Below, piece by piece: positions 1 through 8,297 of a DNA stretch of 12,948 nucleotides. Both the position numbers and the translations under genes were made by a program. Source of the stretch: Beroe ovata (Eukaryota > Ctenophora > Nuda > Beroida > Beroidae); contig CAMPET010000075.1 in the NCBI GenBank assembly GCA_946803715.1, positions 34,726-47,673 on the forward strand. Reading direction: 5' to 3'. The stretch's first letter is position 1; each line of letters begins with the position of its first letter. The notes beneath the pieces were generated by a model. It was not told the origin of the DNA. It saw only the letters and a program-made list of their open reading frames with translations, and searched no databases.

Positions 1-82
1 GTGTGCCTGTGTCTGTGTGTGTGTTTGTGTGTGTGTTTGTGTATGTGTGTGTGTGTGTATGTGTCCATGTGTCTTCACTCAC
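1..82. repeat. (GT)n microsatellite in ABCC intron 19
   Basis: An imperfect GT/TG dinucleotide tract (about 1-74) with occasional C, A or TT interruptions. It sits in the intron after exon 19 of the minus-strand ABCC gene, just downstream of donor GTGAGT at 82-77, so in the transcript it reads as a CA repeat. The tract runs off the left edge. CA-rich intronic tracts close to donors can affect splicing in animals, but nothing here proves that. Confidence 0.9.
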
Positions 83-3000
83 CAATATAGTTTGTCTCGC
101 TTGTCCAGTTACTGACTTGTTTCTCCGACCACACTATAATCCAATAGTCTGTAGCAAGTCGGCCAAGTTGGGCGAGCAGCAGAGCGGAGAAGGAGAGCGC
201 TAGTCCTGGCCCTGCTGCCCTGGCCCATGACATGTACACACTCAGCTTGACAGATCCCTTTTCTCTGTCCTCCTTTGTCGTCAGCGCTCCCTTCTTCTCT
301 TTGATATCTCCCGTGGAGTGCCTTGTCTATAACAGTGAGGGACAGCAAGGTGATATCAGTGACAGCAAGGTGTTTTCAATGGCAGCAAGGTGTTATCAGT
401 GACAGCAAGGGGCCATCAATGAGAGCAGGGGGCCACCAATGACAGTTCCCGATAGCACAATAGCAACTATCAGGCAATAATTACCCTGGATTGTTTCCTA
501 TCGGCAGCAATAGTTTCCTCAACATCCGGCTCTTCTTCCCCTTTTTCAGCGAGATTAGCAACGAAATCTTCATAGAACTTCGATTCCAAGATATATTGAG
601 AATGATCACCAACATAGGTCAGTCTTCCCGAATCAATCTCTACAACCTAGAGAATTAGACAGTGAGAGAGAAAATAAAACTACAAAATGCAGCCCGACAA
701 TCCCGCGAAATCCCGCAGAGGCGTCGTCAGCGGGTTATGTGCACACCACAATTCTAAGATTCAAATGAAAAATCAGTTTACCAGATCTGCATCTTTCAAG
801 TATTGCAAGTGATGCGTGATCAGCACAACACTTCTGGACGATTCTGCTAGGAACTTCTTGATTCCCCTTTCAAAGAGCTGTGCTCCCACGTGTGCATCCA
901 AAGCAGATAGGGGGTCGTCTAGGATCACCAAGTCAGAGTAAGCATAGAGTGCACGAGCTACGCTTATCCGCTGTCTCTGACCACCACTCAAGTTTATCCC
1001 TGTTGATAATTGGACAGTGATTACACCCAATTGAACAGGACAGTAATTAAGTGATTACACCCAATGAAAAAGGACACCAAGATATGAGACATCCTTTTAC
1101 CTCTTTCTCCTATCTCAGTTTGGTCGCCAGCAGGCAATATCTTGAGGTCCAGATCGAGACATGTAGCAGCACAAACTGCCTTGTACCTACCAAAATTTCC
1201 ACATTGCAAGACGCGTCATAATGCGTCATGTGGATTGTAGCTATGTATTACCATACAGTGCTCAGTGCTGATCAAACCTTGTATTTAACTCTAATTCCTA
1301 CCTTTTCTCGTCAAGTGAATGTCCGAATATGATGTTTTCCTTCACGGTTGAGTTGAGAATCCACGGATTTTGCGACGCATAACTTATCTTATCCTTGCTA
1401 ACGAATCGCGCTATTTTACCCTGAGTGGTTTTACTGTGTTGTAACTGCGGTATAACTGTGTTACAATTACTGTGCTATTACTGTGGTTAAACTGTACTTT
1501 AACTGTGGTGTATATCATTATCTGTGGTGTATATCTGTGGTATTATATCTGCATCATACCCAAACACTAGTATAACAATATGGGAGAGAGAGAGAGAGAG
1601 AGAGAGCTGTTAATCACTCACACTCTGCAGGTGCATCTCCCCCAGTATTGCGTTGATCAGTGCAGTTTTACCAGCCCCAACTCTCCCCACTACCACTGTT
1701 AGTTTGGATACCGGTATCTCCAGGGAAACATCCTCCAGAATAACGGGCGCATCCATAGCCACATCCCAGGATAGGGTAGCACCACTCATACTCACCACAC
1801 TTTCTTTCCCATCCTCAGACCTGATTGGGGAGGGGAGAGGCAATACAATCACAAGATCCTACTCTCAGAAATAATATCCCCTTACCCAGCAAGGAGCACT
1901 CACGGTTCTGGCAACTCTGAGACTTCTGGAGCTTGGAGGAACTTGGCGATCCTCTTTCCACAAGCTTTTCCCGCTACATAACTACCCATAGCGAAGGGGA
2001 TGACAATGAATGGCAATTTCAGGATGCTGAGTAGAGCCAGAGTCCTGAATAATATGAAATAGGGGAAACTTCCACAAGGTTTGGTTTGTGGGTTGGGGTA
2101 ATATAAGGGGTAATACTAATATAAGGGTAACGGTTAGGGGAAGGGGATTAGGGTTGGGTTTTAAGTCAAAACTACAACAGAATTACACCTCCTCGTTAAT
2201 GGGAGAAACTCACAAGAGAGCAAGAGGTGTAGACAGTGGCGTGTGTTCCCCCGTCACAGGATCGATAGGAGATGTAAAGTTGTACACCACAAATATAGAA
2301 CAAGCCATCATAGTGGGTAGAACATTTGCTATGAAGATAAACACTGCCCGGTGTAGCTGCTGCTTTCTCAGAATCTTCACCTGTCAAGTGATGCTGTCAA
2401 GTGATGCTGTCAAGTGATGCTGTCAAGCGATGCTGTCAAGCGATGCTGTCAAGCGATGCTGTCGAGTGTCGAGTGTTAGGTGATGCGGTGAAGTATGATA
2501 GACACCAAACTTCTCACAACATCTAGACCCTAAAGATCTAGTAAGAATCAGTAACACACAAGTACAGTAAAAACCTCTTCTTTTCGGGCGTTGACAATCA
2601 TAGTTTGGAATAGCGACTCCCAGGTATACATTTTTATGCTCTTCATTCCTAACATCATCTCATTCATGACTTTCAGTCGCTTGTCTTTAGCAAACATCAT
2701 CTGTATACAAGTACGGTTATCATTTCCTATCATTAAACCAATCATCCAGTCAAATAGTCACTAGGTACTGGGCTTTTGCTGGGAACTGATTTATCAAGTA
2801 ATCCAATGACCAAGTTATAAAATTTTTGCCGCTAGGTCGTCATATTGCTATATTTGGGTTTTACCGGATTCCTGTCAAATGTTTCAAAAATAAACAATTT
2901 TATAAAACGTACTGCTATAATCATGACAAGCACTGTCAGTGTTGACTACTGGTTTACCTGCCGTTGGAACTCTCCCATCCTTTTCGTGAGATACACTTGG

Positions 3001-5410
3001 ATAGGGAATGAACCGAAGAGAATGAATATGCCGATGAGAGCAGACCATCCTATGTTCAGCAGGAGTAGAGTTACTGCAGCTGTTATCTGGAATGAGATTA
3101 GCTGATGAATGTTACGATATAGGCAATCAATAACAAGAATACCCGTGAATTATTTAGCCCATGTTAACCTAGCCCCTAGGCGATTTTTCTTCTATCTATT
3201 TGAAACCCCAACTATTAGGATACCTACTCATCTCCTTATCTGTGACTATATCACACAACGCTGCCACATTCCAATTGTTACCTACCATGATGGGTGCTGT
3301 GACAGCAAAGTTGACGAAGTAGAATATGAAGTGATACTGCTGCGTATCTGTGCTCATCACATTCAGGATTTTACCTGTCAAGTATGAATAAGATTAACAT
3401 GGAGAATGAAAATGACACGGCTCGAAGCTGTATGAAGTATCTATTGTATAGCTTACCCTGACTTAGATCAGGATCTTTATTAGCCCATGATGCAAGCCGT
3501 AGAGACTTGCTGAATATCTTATACTGGAGCAATGCCCGTATGTGGGCCGCTCTCCAGAACGCCATGAATGCAGCATATCTCTGACTGAATTGTCATGGTG
3601 TTACAATAATTAGATACTGAAATGCGGATCATTGGACTACTGTTATAGGTGGCACAATGAACAGATAAACTATTATACTATTATGGACATTGGACCATGA
3701 TCCTGACCTCAGGAGACTCCTGCAGGAGGCAGAGAGGAACAAGATGAAACAGAGGACATATCCGTTGGTCACAAAGTCTTCTAAGGTGAAGAGACTGTAA
3801 AACGCGTCTCCATCTTTTATCAAATCTTCATCATCTTGTGGACTCTGTTGATTATGAATTATGATGAAGTATATTCAGTTACTGTGGTCGGTTAAATGTG
3901 GTCAGTTAACAGCGTTCATATTTCGAACATCACTCAAGTCCAATAACCTCCCAATAACCTGCACTCGTGAGAGATATCTATTAAGTCCACTGACTGCAAA
4001 TGGGGACAGGAACACCATAGCATCTCCTACAACCATCATGATGATGGAGTTTATGTAGGTGACCTTGAAGAGTTTCAAGCACACCATAATCAGGGACGGT
4101 TCTGCTTTCTTGGCTTCCTCCTCCCACAACGCATCAAACTGTGCGGAGAGGGGCGAACACTCGTCCACCTACACACACGTGTATATTAAATCAGTAATGA
4201 GTAAACCAGCAGTGCAGTCTTAGCCCAAACAACGCAAATTTAGTGTGACCGAGCTTGCATACTTTAGGAGGATTTCCAATGTCGGCAAGTTCCAGGGGCT
4301 TCTTCCAACCCTGTACCAGGAGTCCCCTCATCCATGCAAATGTGAGTCGTGATGGTAGAGCAGCAGTCCAGTGCTTGTTGCAGGTGTCTCTATCAGCCAC
4401 CACACTCCAACTTCTTTCTCCTTTCTAAAGAGTCCAAATCAAGCAAATGCTATCACCTTCTGACTTGCTATGATGGAACACATAAATACTTTAGAAAAAT
4501 AAAACATCTTCGATATAATGGCTTACCACGATATTAACTATGTCCACTATCAACATGGCTAAGTAGAGGATAGTCCTAAAGCATGATAGTATCAGCCTGA
4601 CATCCAGAGAACCAGTCGAAAAGTCCTCATGTAACTCTGATAGTTTCTGCGACGAAGTATTTGGGCATTAGTTATTGATAACTGTAACTACAATCACGAT
4701 GAAATTTTTCTCATTTGATCGCAAAATGAGTAGTCATTAGTATTGATAAGCTAACTATCACCCTTATCAAAGAAGCATTATATACAAGAATGTGAAGCTC
4801 ACCACAATCTCGAAGATATGCGCCACTATGTAGCTGATCAGGAAAATGGTGGAGATCATAAGTGACATCGCACTGGCAGTCCTTTCTCCTCCAGCATATA
4901 TTAGAGACAAGGAAATGATACCTAAGATCTGGAACACGAGAGAATAAAAACACTGAGATGAAATACATAATGGGTCATGGGGTAGAAGTATTCAAGAAGC
5001 AGTTCTAGCTACCTGATAAACTGAATTTAGTATGAGGAACCCTTGTGAACCATAGAGAGAATGCCAAACTATCAACTCAAACACAGCAGCAACGACATTC
5101 AGGAATATGCAGGTATACTGCACATCATGGGCCCTGAGAAGAAAGGTGCCTTGAGATTGAAAAACAAAGTTAAAAAGTATTCTTTGATATGTCCGTTAGA
5201 TCTCATAGTCATGTTTATAACTGGATATATATACATGTCACTGAGTGACATTGTCACTCACATGAATCGAACGAGATTTTTCTTTGAAGTAGTCAAGCAG
5301 TAAAATATGAGGAATGCTGGCGGCACCAAAACTGCATTGGTGACAAGCTTCATAAGCTGCGGCGTGCACAAACCATCGATTGCTGCCCATCCCATACAAT
5401 AGTTATCCAT
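83..5410 (-). CDS. ABC transporter subfamily C (long MRP/SUR type), 5' part of gene, 19 exons
   Basis: Membrane ABC transporter of subfamily C, expected to use ATP for organic-anion export or, in SUR-like members, to regulate a channel. Exons (minus strand, 5' to 3'): 5410-5262, 5133-5013, 4928-4803, 4646-4527, 4424-4263, 4168-3959, 3844-3708, 3584-3457, 3374-3286, 3086-2958, 2700-2575, 2380-2214, 2044-1904, 1820-1622, 1420-1302, 1186-1101, 999-782, 646-485, 326-83. All junctions are GT-AG and phases join without a stop, giving 2833 nt (about 944 residues). Order: TMD0, lasso linker, TMD1, NBD1, first TMD2 helix; the final exon ends at donor GTGAGT (82-77) and the rest is off the left edge (family members are about 1500 residues). 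The start ATG (5410) has A at -3, G at +4 and an in-frame TAA seven codons upstream. NBD1 wording ([19 protein letters not shown]) and SALD favour an SUR-like sequence, while [10 protein letters not shown] is nearer MRP1, so the exact member is unresolved. Exon ends are inferred by hand; family assignment is secure. Confidence 0.93.
341..440. repeat. 20 bp minisatellite, 5 units, in ABCC intron 18
   Basis: Five adjacent 20 bp units starting GACAGCAAGG and ending TATCAGT or variants, exactly in register from 341 to 440, with growing divergence toward 440 (GAGAGCAGGGGGCCACCAAT in the last). The array fills much of the 158 bp intron (327-484) and ends 14 bp from the exon 19 acceptor (AG at 328-327). 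Confidence 0.9.
1016..1065. repeat. 16 bp direct repeat pair in ABCC intron 16
   Basis: AGTGATTACACCCAAT occurs at 1016-1031 and again at 1050-1065, 34 bp apart, inside the 101 bp intron 1000-1100. Looks like a small local duplication; no function is evident. Confidence 0.8.
1425..1556. repeat. Degenerate ACTGTG-rich simple repeat in ABCC intron 14
   Basis: A low-complexity stretch in which ACTGTG or CTGTGGT recurs about every 10-16 bp with AT-rich filler (for example TTACTGTG, TAACTGTG, TATCTGTGGTGT). It fills most of the 201 bp intron 1421-1621, beginning right beside the exon 15 acceptor. The irregular spacing suggests an old, decayed tandem array. Confidence 0.7.
1584..1606. repeat. (GA)n microsatellite in ABCC intron 14
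   Basis: A perfect 23 bp GA run lying about 10 bp inside the intron from the exon 14 donor (GTGAGT at 1621-1616). On the transcript strand it reads as a CT tract close to the donor. Such a run is likely to be length-polymorphic. Confidence 0.92.
2137..2158 (+). other. Potential G-quadruplex in ABCC intron 12, with telomere-like wording
   Basis: Four G-runs (2137-2140, 2143-2146, 2151-2153, 2156-2158) separated by loops of 2, 4 and 2 bases fit the usual intramolecular quadruplex pattern. The surrounding stretch 2088-2160 is G-rich and contains TTAGGG-like words but no regular telomeric array. The G-rich strand is the template strand of the ABCC gene, so a quadruplex would form in DNA, not in its RNA. 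Confidence 0.6.
2381..2466. repeat. 13 bp minisatellite abutting the ABCC exon 12 splice acceptor
   Basis: Six 13 bp units (TGATGCTGTCAAG, then CGATGCTGTCAAG, last one with GAG) from 2389 to 2466, plus an 8 bp partial unit at 2381-2388. On the transcript strand each unit carries CTTGACAG, and the partial unit supplies the real acceptor (AG just before exon 12 at 2380). The array is therefore a string of copies of the acceptor. Positions 2467-2493 look like decayed further units. Confidence 0.9.
4263..5410 (-). other. TMD0 and lasso-linker coding exons (1-5) of the ABCC gene
   Basis: Exons 1-5 encode about residues 1-226. Five hydrophobic segments can be seen: near residues 20-40, 53-75, 91-105, 113-132 and 150-172, matching the five-helix TMD0 that distinguishes long ABCC proteins (MRP1/2/3/6, SUR1/2) from short ones such as MRP4. 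Exon 5 then carries the linker with [15 protein letters not shown] and [10 protein letters not shown], a well-known position in ABCC proteins (SUR has YWWMNAFI and KKPIDLRAIG at the same place). Presence of TMD0 rules out the short MRP4/CFTR type as the closest architecture. Helix boundaries are by eye. Confidence 0.82.
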
Positions 5411-5675
5411 ATTTCTATTCACGGTTTGTTATGAGTGAATAGATTTAATTGTGATACCTAGTGTAGACACTAGACCTATTGGTGACTTTTCTAAGAAACA
5501 AAAGATGGTCAATGGTCATCTTAGATTTTACTGAATGTACTGCCTACTACTTCTGTGGGTATTCTCAGCAATTTATACAGCGGATTTGAAAAATCCATCA
5601 AATACATAAATGTATAAATAAACCATATACTGCCTATGAATAATTGAATAACTAATGTTCTACCTCCATTTGAAC
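5411..5675. other. Spacer between the OXA1-like gene and the ABCC gene
   Basis: Holds the 5' flank of the ABCC gene and the 3' flank of the OXA1-like gene, both on the minus strand. AT-rich, no coding signal. On the minus strand weak polyadenylation-like hexamers occur: TATAAA (5577-5572) and ATTAAA (5449-5444); no AATAAA was seen on that strand. A TAA in frame with the ABCC start lies near 5431-5429. No clear TATA box or initiator could be assigned. Confidence 0.5.
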
Positions 5676-6710
5676 CTAACTTTTCTTTTGCTCTTTTGCA
5701 TCAAGTTCTAGGAACCTTTCTTCTCTTTGTTCCATATCTTTTTCATGTCCATACTTTCTTGTTTCATTATAACTTGAAGTAACATCATTTGAAAATGATA
5801 CAGCCGGCTGAAAGCTTTTTAACAGCTCTTTCTTTTCTTCAATAGGCAACAAACCAACAAGTTTTCTAAATTGATCATTTGTTAATAGTGGCCTTATAAC
5901 AACAATTCCTGTCAAGTTAGAGGATAACCAGTATATCACTAATGCTGAAGGGAAAAGGGCTTGGCATGAGCCCATGATTGCAAAAAATATCATCATATTC
6001 CTTGTTGATGACAGTAAATTACTTATAGCATTTTCTCCAGAATCAATGCCTTTTTTCAAAACATAAGCTGAAGCCAGTGCATTTGTCATTGGAAGAATGT
6101 AATAGGGATCACGATGACACAGGTTAATTAACCATAAAAATGAAGAATTGTATAGAGTTTCATAGGGTAACTCTGTGAGTCCTCGTATTGACATGAAATT
6201 TATACAGAGTACACATATTGAAGGAAGCAAAAAGAAGTTTTCTGATTTCTTCCAGTTGTAGTTATTTTTCAGCTTGTAATGAGACTTCTCTTCTAACTTG
6301 GTCAGACACAACACATGATCTTCTTTGATCCTGGCAGAATTTATTTCTGTTGCAAACTCAAAGAGAGCCTTCTTATGAGGCATATTTTTCAGCAATTTCT
6401 TTTCATAAAGCACGTTAAATGGCAAAAGGGACACTCGTATGAGGAAACCAGAACCAATCAAGATACCCCACCAGGGTAAACCTGATGTCACTTGAATAGT
6501 GTCCAATAAAGTTTGGTAATGAGATACCATATTGAGAATACTATGATCAGGTAAAGATTTCACTAGGGTCTTAGTACATTCTGCAATTGGTTCACTGTCT
6601 ATTGATGAGGAGAAATGTGAAACTGGTATTTGATGGAACCTTGAAATGTTATGAATATTTTGCTGATACTTTTGTAGCCCCCTTGTGCATCGATACAATC
6701 TTGAGAACAT
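5676..6710 (-). CDS. OXA1L: Oxa1/YidC-family mitochondrial inner-membrane insertase, divergent OXA1L-like
   Basis: Predicted to insert mitochondrially encoded and some imported proteins into the inner membrane from the matrix side. One uninterrupted frame of 344 residues. The N-terminus (residues 1-36) is rich in Arg, Ser and Gln with no acidic residue, a good mitochondrial presequence. GLPWWG (77-82) opens the first core helix, followed by IRVSLLP with the conserved groove Arg92; DPYYILP lies near 201-207 and YWLSSNL at 260-266. About five hydrophobic segments fit the family core. The spacing between the first helix and DPYYILP, and the charged tail with EEKKELLKSF and EQREERFLELDAKEQ, fit OXA1L better than COX18, which shares GLPWWG but has different wording after it. 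Several residues usually conserved in OXA1L are replaced (NSSFLWL where TGGLWWF is common), so it is divergent or a paralogue. The ATG has A at -3 and an in-frame TAA at 6752-6750. Family is secure; OXA1L versus COX18 is less so. Confidence 0.82.
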   Translation of the reverse strand: MFSRLYRCTRGLQKYQQNIHNISRFHQIPVSHFSSSIDSEPIAECTKTLVKSLPDHSILNMVSHYQTLLDTIQVTSGLPWWGILIGSGFLIRVSLLPFNVLYEKKLLKNMPHKKALFEFATEINSARIKEDHVLCLTKLEEKSHYKLKNNYNWKKSENFFLLPSICVLCINFMSIRGLTELPYETLYNSSFLWLINLCHRDPYYILPMTNALASAYVLKKGIDSGENAISNLLSSTRNMMIFFAIMGSCQALFPSALVIYWLSSNLTGIVVIRPLLTNDQFRKLVGLLPIEEKKELLKSFQPAVSFSNDVTSSYNETRKYGHEKDMEQREERFLELDAKEQKKS

Positions 6711-6713
6711 TCT
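6711..6713 (-). promoter_or_regulatory. Candidate 3' splice site immediately before the OXA1-like ATG
   Basis: On the minus strand the start codon is preceded by CCAAATTTCAG then A-ATG, so an AG acceptor (6713-6712) lies one base before the ATG. A plausible donor CAG|GTAGAA is seen at about 6937-6930. If used, the gene would have a non-coding first exon and a 5'UTR intron of about 220 bp. The polypyrimidine tract is poor, so this is only a possibility. Confidence 0.35.
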
Positions 6714-7169
6714 GAAATTTGGAGTATTGTTATGTGCATCTATATAATATTACTGTGAGTACCATGATTTATGACGACACAACACAAACTATGAATGTTT
6801 GTCAGATTTTTCCTAAGGCTGTCCATGCATGATTAAAGATGAGGCATGATATCTAAAGTATGAAATGTCAGGGGTTTATCTGTATTATATAGAAAACAGT
6901 GGAGACTGAAAATGCAATAGATCTGCGGTTTCTACCTGTCCCCAAATTGATTATTTTGGTGTGATTCAGGCACATTTCATTCATCCCGGCTTAATTGCCA
7001 ATGAGGCAATGCACAGTCCAGATATTCCATGATGAGAACCTGTAAAATATTACAAGAAGGCCGTTTAAATTGCATCAATGCACCACTTTTAAAAGCAGAA
7101 TGCCTTGCAAGAACTGTCAACGTATCAAGGAAATTTTAATAACAGTATCTCGATAAGGGGACCGAGAGA
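6714..7169. other. Upstream flank of the OXA1-like gene, no gene seen
   Basis: About 450 bp of AT-rich sequence between the OXA1-like start and the repeat block. Neither strand gives a coding stretch with recognisable protein wording. It probably contains the promoter and 5'UTR of the minus-strand OXA1-like gene; no TATA box could be assigned with confidence. Confidence 0.5.
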
Positions 7170-7384
7170 TTGAAAATCGTGACTGAATATTGAATAATGA
7201 TGAATAAATGTTTTGGTGATGTTGACTTGTTGATCGATGATAGCCTTTGTCGAGAATTTAGTTTCGCGCGGGCGCTTTACGGCTTGCATCAGTTGTTTGT
7301 CATTGCTCGATAGGTTTTGGTGTTTAAATTTCAAACTGCACAGTGCGCGGCGTAGCAATTGCGCGCGTCTCAGCAACAATGCTA

Positions 7385-7497
7385 CAAATTTGATTGTAGG
7401 ATTACACCCTACCCTTGCTGGCGGGATTTTATCCCTGGCAAGGCGGATTGAAAATCGCGCGCACCGACGGTAGGGTAAAATCCTACAACAAATTTGA
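7385..7497. mobile_element. MITE-like inverted-repeat element, 95 bp, with 9 bp target site duplication
   Basis: The element is 7394-7488. Its ends are inverted repeats: TTGTAGGATTACACCCTACC at the left and, on the other strand, TTGTAGGATTTTACCCTACC at the right (18 of 20 matching). It is bounded by a perfect 9 bp direct repeat CAAATTTGA at 7385-7393 and 7489-7497. Copy B of the surrounding repeat has a single CAAATTTGA at 8750-8758 with no element, which is the empty site. The middle carries GCTGGCGGGATTTTATCCC. It has no coding capacity and would need a transposase in trans. A 9 bp duplication fits Mutator-like or Merlin-like superfamilies, but the family is not identified. Confidence 0.88.
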
Positions 7498-7792
7498 ATA
7501 AGTATAAATATATGAAAACTATTCATATAAATCAGATCACTTCCGCTCCATAATTGTAATTCAATTCACAACCTCTCATTGTACCTCCTGATCTTAACAT
7601 CTCACTTTCAGGGGGTGCGCAACGCGAACGTGTACTGCACAGGTCAATCTGATTGTTATTTTAGCAATTTCATGAAAAGTAACAACAATTGAATTATAAT
7701 AATTATAGTTTATGTTTATCGTTTATTCATTCAATAAATCTAATGATTAGTATCTAGACTCTGATTTCAATAAGTTTGTGCAGAGTTCACCA

Positions 7793-7890
7793 ATCATAAT
7801 TGTAAAATTTCTCCATACCCTCGCTGGTGGGATTTTACCCCTGAGGGGATTTAATCCCGGGCGGAATTACAATTGCGCGGCGCCAACAGT
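7793..7890. mobile_element. 3'-truncated second MITE-like element in copy A
   Basis: Counterpart of the 9076-9183 element in copy B. The left part is kept (TCATAATTG, then CTCCATACCCTCGCTGG and GGGATTTTACCCC, GGGATTTAATCCC), through GGCGCCAACAGT. After that copy A jumps straight to AATAAATGATAG, so the right inverted repeat, the right target duplication and about 25 further bases are deleted. This left-over is a broken, non-mobile element. Confidence 0.7.
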
Positions 7891-8267
7891 AATAAATGAT
7901 AGTTCTAAGTTCATGGTTGAAAATTGCCAATGATTTTAAGCTGCAAGCTGACTCATGCAGAGAAAACATTGATTATTCAAACATTATTATTGTTGGCCTT
8001 GGTAAGCATATGAATAGCCTTCAACTTTCAAGTCAGAGTTGAGTTAATTGATGCAGATGATGCAGAAAGACAAGAATCTATTTTAAGCCAAATGCTCAGA
8101 ATATCACTTGTAAAAATATCATATTTTGTATTGTTTGAAGTAGGAAGCTTCCATTATCATAAATTCAAAGAACCTATGTGCTATGATTGCAGTTCTTTAT
8201 AGCTGCTTCTCTCCAAGTAACTTGTATTTTCCACCAGGCTATGTATTATATATCCATGGTTAATAAC

Positions 8268-8297
8268 AGGGTATGCAATGTATACTCTGCATACCCT
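8268..8297. other. 10 bp perfect hairpin near the end of copy A
   Basis: AGGGTATGCA (8268-8277) pairs with TGCATACCCT (8288-8297) across a 10-base loop, 11 bp before the shared end of the repeat unit. The identical hairpin recurs in copy B at 9578-9607. Its terminal position is suggestive but no transposon class is supported. Confidence 0.75.

Larger units (their letters stand above)
485..1820 (-). other. NBD1 coding exons (14-18) of the ABCC gene
   Basis: Exons 14-18 encode about residues 602-863. Walker A is GRVGAGKT (647-654, Lys653), the Q-loop is YASQNP (Gln685), the signature is LSGGQ (740-744), Walker B is LVILDDP (Asp764, Asp765), the D-loop is SALD (ends Asp771) and the H-loop is ITHH (His799). 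Asp765 stands where canonical ABC proteins have the catalytic Glu; this is the usual degenerate NBD1 of the ABCC family, so ATP is expected to be bound here but hydrolysed slowly, with hydrolysis at NBD2 (outside the window). GDQTEIGER before the signature is typical of the family. Exon 18 carries the acidic linker ([11 protein letters not shown]) to TMD2. Confidence 0.93.
1904..4168 (-). other. TMD1 coding exons (6-13) of the ABCC gene
   Basis: Exons 6-13 encode about residues 227-602, the first six-helix core domain. Visible family landmarks include [17 protein letters not shown] in exon 7, a [13 protein letters not shown] segment in exons 8-9 (the 'G-x-I-x-N-x-x-x-x-D' coupling region), [11 protein letters not shown] in exon 10, and [19 protein letters not shown] followed by MYTWE in exon 11, the intracellular loop that contacts NBD1. 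The exon 12-13 region is hydrophobic and ends in the linker to NBD1. No frameshift or stop interrupts it, so it appears functional. Confidence 0.85.

Noticed and set aside
3-203. Plus-strand reading frame of 66 residues at the left edge
   Set aside because: It is translation of the GT repeat continuing antisense through ABCC exon 19; no protein wording.
2088-2160. Interstitial telomeric repeat
   Set aside because: TTAGGG-like words occur but irregularly; there is no head-to-tail hexamer array.
2381-2466. CRISPR-like array
   Set aside because: Units are contiguous 13 bp tandem copies without spacers, in an intron of an animal gene; the same applies to 341-440 and 12520-12948.
5676-6710. COX18 as the identity of the insertase
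   Set aside because: GLPWWG is shared, but the loop length after the first helix, DPYYILP, YWLSSNL and the charged tail agree better with OXA1L; kept as an alternative, not the call.
7125-7526. Minus-strand frame of 133 residues and the overlapping plus-strand frame 7237-7473
   Set aside because: Both run across the repeat edge or the inserted 95 bp element and are not kept in copy B; no recognisable domain, so they are chance frames.
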